This document shows positions 35,358 to 46,106 of a stretch of DNA of 64,000 nucleotides, in pieces; positions within the stretch are counted from its first letter, which is position 1; every line of letters begins with the position of its first letter. Source of the stretch: Siphonodentalium dalli (lineage: Eukaryota; Mollusca; Scaphopoda; Gadilida; Siphonodentaliidae); assembly GCA_032622095.1 (NCBI GenBank), contig CP136069.1, positions 100,034,278 to 100,098,277 of the forward strand. Direction: 5' to 3'. Position numbers and translations under genes: made by a program. Under the pieces are notes generated by a model. The model made no database searches, had not been told where the DNA came from, and saw only the letters and a list, made by a program, of their open reading frames with translations.

Positions 35358-35539
35358 AGAGGAGAGGAAAACTTCAAGTGATAAACGGGATAAAGAATCC
35401 AAATACGATCGAAGGAAAGATGATAAAAAAGATGATAAATATAGAGATGACATGTGGGGAGGACATTATGATCATTCTGTACATGGCTACGACTCCAATC
35501 CAACACACCAGTCACCTTACAAGTCTGATGATCAAAAAA
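35358..35539 (+). CDS. PRRC2: PRRC2-like, in-window exon 7 (Lys/Asp-rich)
   Basis: Acceptor CATGTTTTAG, donor CAAAAAA|GTATGT, phase 2 in and 1 out. It encodes REERKTSSDKRDKE, a K/D/R alternating tract, then DMWGGHYDHSVHGYDSN and PTHQSPYKSDDQK. The charged-then-aromatic composition resembles disordered linkers of RNA-granule proteins. No specific vertebrate counterpart is recognised. A frame one base off is open past the donor but breaks the junction phases. Confidence 0.82.
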
Positions 35540-35656
35540 GTATGTTAAAGCAACAATGTGTTCTTGATTTACATTTAAAACGAGATAGCTCTGAATGTGC
35601 AAACTGTTAACCCTTCATGACTGGAGCTGCGCTGGTGCAGCATTAAAGATTCTGTG

Positions 35657-35819
35657 CCAGTGCATTCTCTTATATATGCGAATTAGACTTATAAGGAGAT
35701 TTGCATATAAGAGAATGCACTGGCTTACAAGGTCTGGGTAAATATTGTTAGCCCAATGTATTCTCTTATATATGCAAGGCTCCCTATATAGACTCGCATA
35801 TATAAGAGAATGCATTGGC
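35657..35819. repeat. Two tandem hairpins sharing one arm sequence
   Basis: First hairpin: arms 35657-35679 and 35703-35723 (TGCATTCTCTTATATATGC). Second: arms 35753-35775 and 35797-35819 with CCAATG in place of CCAGTG. The single arm CAGTGCATTCTCTTATATAA also occurs at about 31415, 39350 and 40775 inside TTTACCCATACC-family copies, so this hairpin pair probably derives from that family. Confidence 0.75.
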
Positions 35820-36534
35820 ACAGGGTTGTTGCTAAATTTCATGAAGCTCAAGTCATGTCATGGAAGGGTTATTAGATCTGGGAGGTACATTTTGACTTGC
35901 ATTCGGTCAAGAAACTTGGTCAATTAGTGATTTTCATTAGCAGTCTTATTTTAATTCACAGATCATTACAGATCAGTAACTATGGTAATTTATAAATCTA
36001 GTTGTAAAGGTTTTAACATTGTGTGTCCCCTCTAAACCATAGCTTTATTGTTCCCCAAAGATAACATTTTGGAAACTTCTGCGCTGTCCCAGATGGTTTC
36101 CGGATATCTTCAGTATTATCAGTGTGGAAAATAAAACTGTATGGTGTGACGTTTCCGGTTTACACTTGTAAAAAAAAAAAATGTTTGTGCCTATAAAATA
36201 AAAATAAATTATGCTTATCCCAATAAAGATTATAAAAGGTGAGCCACTAATAATAGACTGGTCAATTCATAATGTTGACAGTGATATTATTTCATTCTAG
36301 GTAATCCCTATAGATATGATGTACGGGTAGAACAATGTCATAATTTGTCATTCTTTATATCGGATTAAATTAGTTTATATCCATTACAAAGTTCTCCAGG
36401 GCTACATTTTCTGAACAAGGGAAGGTATAATAACCTATGCTTACCATGGGCAGTCAAAAATTAAAATAAAACCAGCGCTCCCTCGTTTATTTTCAAAAAC
36501 AATTGCTTGAGAATCAAATACCTTTTTAGCTCAA

Positions 36535-38740
36535 CTTTAGTAAAGTTTGAGCTATTGCCATGGCTTGGTATCCGTTGTCCATGTGCGCGCGTGTGTGTGT
36601 GTGATTCGTCACCAATTTCCTTTAGCACGGGCTACACATCGGATCATTATAAAATTTGTCATAATCATTGACATGTAGATGAGAACGAGTCATTTGGAAA
36701 ATAAACATGGCCGCCATCTTGGATTTTAGTCTTTGCATGACTAAATGCTTTGGTGTGGGCTACAGGTTGTACCTTTGGTCAGATCATTATGAAATTTGTC
36801 ACGGCTGTTGACATTCACATATAGATGGGAACGAGTCATTTTAGGGTCATTTGGCAAAAAAAACATGGCCACCAGCAGCCATCTTGGATTTCAAAATTCA
36901 ATCCATTAGCACGGGCTACAGGCCATACTATTTGTCTGATCACAATAAAATTGTCATGGATGTTAATATTGACATGTAAATGGGAACGAGTCATTTTGGG
37001 GTCATTTGGTCAAAAAACATGGCTGCCAGCAGCCATCTTGGATTTTACTCTTTGCATGACTAAATCCTTTGGCACCGGCTACAGATTGCACCTTTGGACG
37101 GATCATCATGAAATTTGTCATGGATGTTAACAATGACATGTAGATGGGAACGAGTCATATTGGGGTCATTCGGCCAAAAAATTTGGCTGACATCTTGGAT
37201 TATACTCTTTGCATGACTAAATCCTTTGGTGCGGGCTACATGTCGTACCTTTGGTCAGATCATTATGAAAATTGTCACGGCTGTTGACATTCACATATAG
37301 ATGGGAACGAGTTATTTTGGGGTCATTCGGCAAAAAAACATGGCCGCCAGCAGCCATCTTGGGATTTCAAAATTCAATCCATTCGCATGGGCTACAGGCC
37401 ATACTATTTGTCTGCATTGTTCGCGCTGGACCGAAAAAAACTTTAGCCAAAAGTTTAGCCAAATGAAAATTTTATTAGCCAAATGAAAAAAACTTTAGCC
37501 AAATGTTTTTTTGACTGTATCGGTATTGACGACAAATAGCCACAAAATATCTGTCGTGATTCACATTTGGCTGATTAAGCTATTGTCTTACACTTGGTGC
37601 TCATAAACCTCGACCGTCATAAATACAATGTCATCATAAACATGCATTGTGCAGGCGCGCCGTGAGTGACCAGACAGACAATGGGCTGAATGGGGGATTA
37701 GGGGATTAAATGTAATAATTAATAATGACCTTTTGCTGCTTCGTGCAGAGTGACGTAATCTTTCTCCAGATTAAAACAGCCTGTTACGAACAAATTACTT
37801 ATATACCGGCGTCAATGCACTTTACAAAACATTGCTTTCTTCACATTGTCATACTAATTCAACCATGGTCGGTTTAATGTCCATGCGTCTTTGAATGTCC
37901 GTCTTGTGAAAACTAAAGATGATTGCATATCACTTTGTGATCGCTTGGTTGATAGAGTTGTCGATCGGGTTTCCCTTTGTACGATATTTCATAAGTACGA
38001 AAATAATGAAATACTTTCGTCACCTAACTTCGTCGTGAATGTCGATCTATTGAGCGCTTTTATTAATTAGCTTTCTGGCTCCATGCTTTCAGTCTCCATT
38101 TGGGTTCAAAAAAAGTTTAGCCAAATGAAAATTTTATTAGCCAAATTCGAAAAAGATTAGCCATTGGCTAATTTGGCTACCGACAGCGCGAACACTGTTT
38201 GTCTGATCATCATGAAATTTGTTATGGATGTTAATATTGACATGTAGATGGGAACGAGTCATTTTGGGATAATTTGGTAAAAAAAACATGGCTGCTAGCA
38301 GCCATCTTGGATTTTACTCTTTGCATGACTAATCCTTTGGCACGGGCTACAGGTTGTACCTTTAATCGGATCATCATGAAATTTGTCACACATGTTGACA
38401 ATGGGATGTAGATGGGAACGATGTCATTTTGGGGTCATTCGGCAAAAAAAACATGGCTGCCAGTGGCCATCTTGGATTTCCAAATTCAATCCATTAGCAT
38501 GGGCTACAGGTCATACTGTTCGTCTGATCATAATGAAATTTGTCGTGGATGTTAATATTGACATGTAGATGGGAATGAGTCATTTTGGGGTCATTCGGCC
38601 AAATAACATGGCCGCCAGCAGCCATCTTGGATTTTACTCTTTGCATGACTAAATTTTTTGGTACAGGCAACAGGTCGTATCTTTATCAAATTTGTCATGG
38701 CTGTTAACATTGACATTTAGGTTACAAACAACTAATTATT
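36535..38740 (+). mobile_element. AGCTCAACTT-family element with hAT-type insertion
   Basis: The 5' hairpin TAGCTCAACTTTAGTAAAGTTTGAGCTA is followed by GTGCGCGCGTGTGTGTGTG and about ten tandem units, interrupted at 37415-38197. The 3' terminus is missing; the sequence changes near 38740. Confidence 0.7.
37415..38197. mobile_element. hAT-type MITE with perfect 8-bp target duplication
   Basis: TTTGTCTG flanks both sides (37407-37414 and 38198-38205). The ends are CATTGTTCGCGCTG and CAGCGCGAACACTG, a 14-bp inverted repeat with one mismatch. Just inside both ends are repeated TTTAGCCAAATGAAAATTTT-type motifs. At 783 bp there is no transposase. Removing it restores a continuous tandem unit of the host element. 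Confidence 0.92.
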
Positions 38741-38784
38741 TTCCATAGGCGACAGTGTTAACTAAAAGTCCCGCCGGCCATGGG

Positions 38785-39078
38785 TTAACCCTTATTCCAA
38801 CGTATCGTCTTTTGACGTCTTTTGTTGTAGCGTCCGTATCGTCTTTTGACGTCTTTTGTTGTAGCGTCCGTATCGTCTTTTGACGTCTTTAATTTTTGCA
38901 TTTTCAACACTCTGATTTGAGACATCGAATAAAGAGTAATAATGACGATTTACATTGATTGTGTTCTGTTCTGCTGATGGTTAAGATCATGAAGGGCACA
39001 TATTAAATCCTTTCTTCCTTTGCTAGGCTTTAGATTTGCAAAATGTTTACTTAGAATACTGTTTTGGCCGACAAAATG
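38785..39078 (+). mobile_element. piggyBac-like left end, truncated
   Basis: TTAACCCTTATTCCAACGTA matches the left end of the element at 59978, and the similarity continues for about 290 bp. It includes three copies of a 34-bp unit (CGTCTTTTGACGTCTTTTGT core); the 59978 relative has fewer. The right end is lost where the TTTACCCATACC-family sequence begins. Confidence 0.75.
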
Positions 39079-39536
39079 AAATGGTCTGATATCATTATAA
39101 TTGTTATTGGTTTAATAGAGAGGTCAGTGTTCAACATAAACAATTCTTGTGATATTTTGACAGCTCTGCTATATAATTGATATTAATGGGTCAGTGGTGA
39201 GGTTGCTTATCTGTATACTAGGACACATTATTATTGTAAACTTAAATTGGACTCTCTTAACCCAAGTATTCCATGTCCAGGTCACACCTACACATTTAAC
39301 CCATGGGCTTGCTGGCTGTGGCGGTTTAGCATTACAGATCCTGTACCAGTGCATTCTCTTATATAAATACCAGTGACCCATAAATTCCAATAATTTGTGT
39401 TATGTACATTTGTCTATAATAGTACATAACCGTATACTCTATAATTCAACATCAAAACTCTCATTTATCCGATCAAATTAAATTTTTATCGCCAAGGGAT
39501 GGGTTAACATCTGCCGATTGTGATCGGCCTCTCGTT
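39079..39536 (+). mobile_element. TTTACCCATACC-family 3' third, truncated
   Basis: Almost the same sequence as 31149-31602, differing at scattered positions and a 2-base indel, which indicates recent relatedness. It ends with the GCCGATTGTGATCGGC hairpin and CTCTCGTTT. The 60-codon frame present in both copies reflects repeat identity, not a gene. Confidence 0.8.
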
Positions 39537-39789
39537 TGTACTGTCATTGGACAACCAATGGTCATTGAAGTAAACATGGTAGGCACCAGATTCAAGCTGA
39601 ATTTAATTCTGTGTCTGTTGCACTTTAAGTGATTTTGACTGTTGTCAAGAGTCCCAGTTTTTACTGTAAGGTGAGCGACTCAACAATCATTAACTGTCTT
39701 GTTCATACACAAGCATATTTGGTGTCTGCAACCATAAACAGGTGTGGCGATTAATGGTGATTTAAATGTTGGATTTTTTTCTCTTATAG

Positions 39790-40004
39790 GGCGAGAACAT
39801 TCTGGTGCTGGGGCATCTCCTCAGTCCCATGGAACACAGTCTCCACAAAGCTCACCTCATCAAAATAAGTATACATCACTGAAAAGAAGCGCTTCAAATA
39901 TCTCGAGCGGGTCAGCAGCTTCATCAGATAGAAAAACAGAATCTCCAAAGGAATGTCCTGCCGTGGAAAGAGAAGAAGTACACAGAGTTAAGACGTCTGG
40001 CAAG
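39790..40004 (+). CDS. PRRC2: PRRC2-like, in-window exon 8 (Ser-rich)
   Basis: Acceptor TTCTCTTATAG, donor GGCAAG|GTGATC, phase 1 in and 0 out. It encodes SPQSHGTQSPQSSPHQ followed by LKRSASNISSGSAASSDRK and a K/E-rich end. Several SP and RSAS sites make it a likely phospho-regulated disordered segment. A run of 26 G begins 19 nt into the downstream intron. An open frame runs on into the intron in the same phase, so intron retention would not stop immediately. Confidence 0.82.
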
Positions 40005-40023
40005 GTGATCTTTCAATTTTATC

Positions 40024-40049
40024 GGGGGGGGGGGGGGGGGGGGGGGGGG
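40024..40049 (+). repeat. 26-nt guanine homopolymer
   Basis: An uninterrupted G run 19 nt after the exon 8 donor. Potential G-quadruplex in DNA or pre-mRNA. The length may be unreliable in the assembly. Confidence 0.9.
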
Positions 40050-40197
40050 TGGTGAGTTGGATTGGATTGGATATAGAAACGAGTTCTGTGCATTCATTCA
40101 ACTGCTATCGTAAGCCGGATTTGACTGAGCTTTGGTATGCTCATGAATCATCATACATTTGAGGAGTGGATATCGACATGGATTGGATTTTGTTCAA

Positions 40198-40964
40198 TAA
40201 TATCCATACCATAGTATTGTACACATCGTGTCGTGTGTGGATTGACCACTCTATCCGATCGGAACCCAATTTTAAATGAGTTTCTCAGCCCAAAATATAG
40301 ATAGATTTCAAATATGGGTTTGATCCCATATTTATTTTTACGAATTTATCAGGATTTATGGCCTTTTTGTCCCCCGAAAAAAAAATTTGGGGGGTGGGGG
40401 GGACTATTAAAATAGCCGGTGTCCGTCCGTGCGTGCGTCCGGAAATGATTTCCGGATGATAACTTTAGTTTCGGTTATTAGATCAAAAGCAAATTTCATA
40501 TGTGAGTTTATCAGACCAAAATACCGATCAAGTTCGAATATGGGTTTGCTCCGCCAGCATGCCAGTGATTAGTTGACAGTGATTAGTTAATATAATTGAT
40601 ATTAATGGGTCATTAGTTAGGTGGCTTATCTTGGTGGCTGTGTTGTCGGTTGAATTTAATAAATTATCATTGTAAACATAAATTGGACTCTATTAACCCG
40701 AGTATTCCATGTCTGGTCACCTTTTCACATTTAATCCAAGGCTGCACTGGTGCAGCATTACAGATCATGTGCCAGTGCATTCTCTTATATAAATATATGC
40801 AAGTCTTTCTATTTGACCCATAAATTCCAATAATTTGTGTTATTTTGTGCATAACAGTATACTAACTCAACATCAAAACTATATAATTTATGATTCCTAT
40901 CATAGTAAATTACTATTGCCAAGGGATGGGTTAAACATCTGCCGATCGTGTTTGGACTCTCATT
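40198..40964 (+). mobile_element. Degenerate TTTACCCATACC-family element
   Basis: The 5' hairpin ATCCATACCATAG...TGTACA is decayed. The core CTATCCGATCGGAACCCAAT, the GCCAGTGCATTCTCTTATAT phrase, and the 3' end GGGATGGGTTAAACATCTGC are all present. The terminal hairpin is mutated in its second arm (GCCGATCGTGTTTGGACTCT). Confidence 0.6.
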
Positions 40965-41758
40965 GTTTATTATTGTATACATTGTACATATAGAAGATGG
41001 CCCAATCAAGTCTGACCAGTTTTATACTTACTAGTATTAAAGGCACGTGAGGCCTTAGTTGTCGAAAATATTCATATTTGTTCTTATCAGCGTAAACAGA
41101 AAAACATTAAAACGCATACAGTTTCGTTCATATATACCATGACCATCGCGTAAACAGCATGTTATCATAAAGACCTACTATATTTTACCTAAGCAACAGC
41201 CTGATTGTGTTACAGAAGACAGCACAATGCTACTGGCTAATCACACACAAATGGCATAAACGCTCTTTATTAGTTCCATATCAGGTATTCACCAACAAAG
41301 AACGCTCTTTATGTTTACCATCATAATATAAACAAACACCAGAAAAGTTACTTTTTATGCTTTTGTTTACATAATAATGTTCAAACATACTGCTTATGCG
41401 ATATTTCTTATTTGTATACGGACAAAGTCTGTCTACATTTTTATGTTCTTTCTGTTTGTGGCTGTTTTTGACGGGTGGAAATATTTTCACAGGATACCCA
41501 CCGCCAAGGCCAACCGTACCTTTAATACATTAAATTTTTTATTAAAACCAAATCAAATAGTCAGATTTAAGTAAAAAACATTGGTTATTCAATTCAGTAA
41601 TAAACAAATAAAAACCTGCCTGCAGGTAACTTTTGGCCCCAAAAAATAAATATAGAAACCTACCTGCCTGCTTGCTTTGAAAAAATGTGTCTTAGAAAGA
41701 AATTATCCACTTAATGCTAGCTATATCTCTTTAACACTCAAATGGTTTTCTAGCGTAA

Positions 41759-42950
41759 CCCTCAATGACGGGATTTGATGTGGCTATCTATTCCTCAATG
41801 ACGTGATTTGACATGTTGGTTTGCATGGCAAGTTTTTCGTTTATATAAACGGTGTATATTCAGTTTATTATGCTTTATTGAATATGAATACTGTGACATA
41901 ACTGTTCAGATCAACACCTTGTCGATTTCTGGTCAAGTAGCGGGAAGTTTATATCGCTAAGTGCAGTTAAATATGGAATAATCCATTTCAATCCCGGCTG
42001 GGGGTGCAAATAATTATTCCATTTTCAATGACATACCGGTACCCAGGTATTACAACGTACTGGTATCAGTACTGAAATTGTCTTCTAATGTTTCCAAATC
42101 CGCCTGAACAAACCAAAGATCTATTTCTTGTTGCCATTTTCTGAATAATTATGTCGTTTGAACCAACTTTGCGATTCTTAATTCGACTTCGGTCGAGTGA
42201 AAACCACGTGTGTGTGTTGTGTTGCAAACCGGAAGAGTGGATCAATCGGAGGTTATTGGAAGAGCCTGTATAATTGATGGAAGAGCCGGACCAATCCAGT
42301 GATGGCAGAATCAAGCCTCACTCAAATAAGGAAGTTGGATTTATTTTTATTTTTTATTGATATTGGGAATCGTAGGGATTATTCATATTTAAGAGACGAG
42401 TAATACCATCGCACCAGATAAATAAACGTGTTTTGCGAAAGCGACAAACTGAAAATGACGCAACCAACAATCACGTCATAAAATGTTATGATTTACTCGA
42501 TATTAAAGCTAGATTTTTCCAGTTTTCTCCGCAAAAGTTTAAATTATAATCGGAGATGGGATGTGTATTCCCTTCATCACAAGGATTTCCCCCTAAACGA
42601 ACCGTCTGTTCAACTTTTTCTGGTGACTTTTCCGAGGAAGTTTGGCATAAATAAAAATGAAATTTTATCCATTCCTGCATGATTTAGACCGACCAGTTCC
42701 GTTGTATAGGCGTGATTCTCACAATGAAAATTTAGCTGGTAATAAGTTGTAGAATAACGGATACAATTTGCATTGAGATGTAACTTTCGGTGGTGTTCAA
42801 GAAATTCGCTGGTAACAACATGTCTAATAATATTATCAATAAGCGAGCGCAATAATTACGCCCTGTTGTCTACCTTGACGTTACATTTGAGGGCTGTCCC
42901 GGGTAACGTCACAGGTACCTGTTAGACACGTCAAATCACGTCATTGAGGG
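41759..42950. mobile_element. TTAA-flanked inverted-repeat element (piggyBac-like candidate)
   Basis: Left terminus CCCTCAATGACGGGATTTGA and right terminus TCAAATCACGTCATTGAGGG match at 19 of 20 positions. The right flank is TTAA; the left flank is GTAA, a probable decayed TTAA. An additional copy of the left terminus (CCTCAATGACGTGATTTGAC) lies 30 bp inside. At 1192 bp it has no transposase frame. Confidence 0.7.
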
Positions 42951-43394
42951 TTAAAGAGTTAAAGGAATGTGATCCTGAAAAAATAGTAATTTCTTTCAAT
43001 ATACAGATAATACAAATTTAAAATGTCCATTTTGTTGATATAATCTAATATTCGGCCGCTAATATTCTTTTTGTAATGATAAACAAAAAAATTCTGATGT
43101 TATCCAAAGATTGTGCCATAGACTAAGGTTGTCATATGTAAACAGAAGTATAGTCATATGTTCAATCCATGTGACACTAAAGAGCATTTATGTTTTAATT
43201 TATCGTAATGCTCTGTATGGATGTCGGATTATGCATTACATAAATTATATCCCGCATAATCTATATATAAGAGTAGGATTCTGTCTGTCCAGATTATTCT
43301 CCCAGACTGCTGGTCCGATTTCAACCAAATTTGGTGTGGTGACTCTGGGTACCTTGGTGTAGGTTATAAGGACATCAGTTTTTCAAATATTTTT

Positions 43395-43600
43395 TAAAGG
43401 GGTGCTATCACTAAATCGGGCCATTTTTTGGACTATCTCCTTTTATACTCAAAAACAATATAATCAATAAATGAATTAATTTGAGCCATGAATTTGTGCA
43501 AAATACTCGGTTCTCTATGAACAATGCAAACAACATGGTAATTATAATGAAAATGAATTTATGACTGCAGTCATTTATTCATAGAGCAACTTTGGTGTCT
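43395..43600 (+). repeat. One arm of the foldback MITE family
   Basis: Starts TTTAAAGGGGTGCTATCACT and shares ATCTCCTTTTATACTCAA and CAATGCAAACAACATGGTAA with the complete element at 47661. The second arm is absent. It directly follows an ACCAAATTTGGTGTGG repeat (about 43256-43395). Confidence 0.65.
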
Positions 43601-45136
43601 AATTCGGGAAAGAACCTTCTGAATAACATATCTGAAATCTCCTAAAATACTTTTGGATAAAATTCAAGATCCTAAGTATTCTCAGGTCGATGAATGTTGT
43701 GATAGTCATTTCTGTCAAACCAGGAAAATGACCATCGTAAATTTCATTATCTTCTAGTAACTATAACCTGAGAATCATGAAAAAACATGATGGTACACTA
43801 CTAAATATATCAAACTAAATTTACTGTAACAAAATGATGACATTCACAACTATGACGTTCGCACTACATGTTATCAAACGTTTCTTAATTCGGGACCAGT
43901 GACATATTCAACCATAACATAATCAACATGCCAAATATTGCACCCCCCCCCTAAAAAGTTTGTTTTATCAAAACAATCAGAATAAAAGATAGAAATGTTG
44001 TGAGAATGTCATTCTTTGATGGACATCGATGTGTCTACTGTCATGGCTTTACCGAAGAGATGTGTCAATCATCAGTAATTTGACAGACAACATGATGCAA
44101 TTGTCATCACTTGGCACTTGGCAACACGGCTATTTTTAGACAATTGTTGGACAAATACATTAAAATGGCCGACAGGCGGCCATTCTTCACTGAATTGTGG
44201 GCAGTTGAAACACAAGTTTTATGATGTGTACAAACTATTTTTGACGCATTAGTATACTTCATTATGTAACTTGCATACATACTTGATAACGCTCAATATA
44301 GCATCAATACGACCAACATCTCCCCTTCAACAAGTGGGAGACAAGGTCGTGAAATGGAAGATTACATACATTGTAGGAACAAATAATTGTCAACAGTTTT
44401 TAGCCAGAAAGTAAAAGTACACGTGACATATTTTTTTTATATCTCACATGGCAACTTGCAACATCATAAACAGAACTGCTTACACTGATGTGGCGACACT
44501 CTATAGTCTCTATAGTTTAGATATCAACCCTTCTCTTTTGACCCAATCCACACATTGCAGTAATTTGTGTTATGTACATTTGTCTAAACTACTTTAGTAC
44601 ATTACAGTATAGATTATTATTCCGATCATAGAAATTTAAAATCGCCTAGGGATGGGTTAAACATTGTCGAGTTACGGCCCTTAAAGTGAAAAATGCATCC
44701 ATGCGAACCTTTGGTCTCTGTTGTCATACATAGTTCATGTTTGAATTATCTTTGTTATATCCTTGAGTCAGCATGGGGGAACAATATTAACATTCAACAG
44801 ATTTTGTCCATTGTCTTCTTATTGCCCTTAGAAAATGAATAGACATCAATGAAAGCAACCTTTGTGGTGTAAATTTGTTGCGGTGCACTTGATAGTGTTT
44901 GCTTTGTAGAGGCTACAATCAGTTGTCTGGAAGTTACAACTTATTACTTTACATTCCCTAAATCATATCAAAATTACTTCTCCTTGAACTTTTATGGCAG
45001 TTTGCACTCCAAAATAAACCTATTAATATTCGCTTTTGAAATTTACCCCGTATTGAAACAGGTTGATAAATATTGCAACTACCTTTCTATGAACATTAAA
45101 CACAACTTTTAAGATTTTAAGATTTATTGTTTCCAG

Positions 45137-45264
45137 GAGCTGAAGGATTTTAAATCTTTGTCAAAAGACACAAAAGATATAAAGCAAGAGCCAAAACTCA
45201 TCGCAGAAAAGAAGGAGGTTAAAGAAGAAAGTAGACCAACTCCACCTAAAGAACAGGAAAACAT
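45137..45264 (+). CDS. PRRC2: PRRC2-like, in-window exon 9 (Lys/Glu-rich)
   Basis: Acceptor TTGTTTCCAG, donor AACAT|GTGATT, phase 0 in and 2 out, 128 nt. It encodes a K/E-rich coil ending ESRPTPPKEQEN, continuing in the next exon as ITPKKEEEQEV. This corresponds to the PRRC2 segment of the type QTPPPKKEPPKEE. The donor is weak at exon position -1, but it is the only GT that both precedes the in-frame TGA and gives the phase needed by the next exon. Confidence 0.82.
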
Positions 45265-46106
45265 GTGATTACAGATTAACAACATTAATAAAACATGTGC
45301 TTTATGTGTGCCATTTTAGCTCATCTAAGATAAAAGTCTCTATTGAAGCTAATAGTTATCGCTGCTAATCTGTCTTATTTGTCCATTTCCTGAACTGCAA
45401 AATCAAATGGGCTTTATATATTTGGTGTGGATTGTGCTTGTCTTACACCCTCATTTTAAAGATACCTTATCGATTTAACACCCCTATATTACTATTTCTT
45501 CTGCTTCGGGGGTGAAAATATGATTTCAGTCGAGGAAACCACCTTCAGAGATATTAGATTTTGTTTTTTGAAATCTATTTATTTTCTACACCTCGAATAG
45601 TTGTCCGCCTAAGCCTAGCAAAAAGCCCACGGGAAATAAATACGGACATTCATGGACGATGTAAGGAGAGTTGGGAAGTCACGTTTGGCAGTGATCAAAA
45701 TTGATTCTCTGAATAACTGACGATGAAAATTATCGGCAGAAACAATATTTACAGTATCTTGTGACTGTTGGCATGCGGATACATATGTATACTTATTCCA
45801 GATTCATTTATCATGTTTTATGCATGAATATAGACAAGTTATAATGTCTTCACCACATGAGAAAGATATTTGTTATCAAGTGATGGGGAATTCCAGTTCG
45901 AACACCAGACTTCACTTAATATGGAAATTGAGATGTAGAAAATATATAGCTTTCAAAAATCTATATCTAAAAGCTCTGAGCTTTGAAGGGTGTGTTTCTG
46001 AAATAAAAGAAGTAGTAATTTGGGACGACATTTTTAAAATGTTCAATCTATAATGAGTGAAAGTGTTCCAAAACATGTTCTGAAGTTTATTCTGATTTCG
46101 CTTCAG
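45265..46106 (+). other. Intron 9 (842 bp)
   Basis: Contains a degenerate 5' hairpin (TTTTAGCTCATCTAAG, about 45316-45352) followed by the TATATTTGGTGTGGAT phrase of the dispersed repeats. The rest shows nothing recognisable. Confidence 0.6.

Larger units (their letters stand above)
35540..39789 (+). other. Intron 7 (4.3 kb)
   Basis: Contains a pair of tandem hairpins (35657-35819), an AGCTCAACTT element split by a hAT-type element, a truncated piggyBac-like left end, and a truncated TTTACCCATACC-family 3' end whose CTCTCGTTT terminus is 253 nt before exon 8. 35930-36530 holds nothing recognisable. Confidence 0.65.
40005..45136 (+). other. Intron 8 (5.1 kb)
   Basis: Begins with a 26-nt G run (40024-40049), then a TTTACCCATACC element, a degenerate GTCCCCC hairpin with GTCCGTCCGTGCGTGCGTCC inside it (about 40370-40440), a TTAA-flanked element (41759-42950), and left-arm sequence of the foldback MITE family (43395-43560). 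A degenerate TTTACCCATACC 3' half lies at about 44445-44665. Nothing coding was recognised. Confidence 0.6.
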
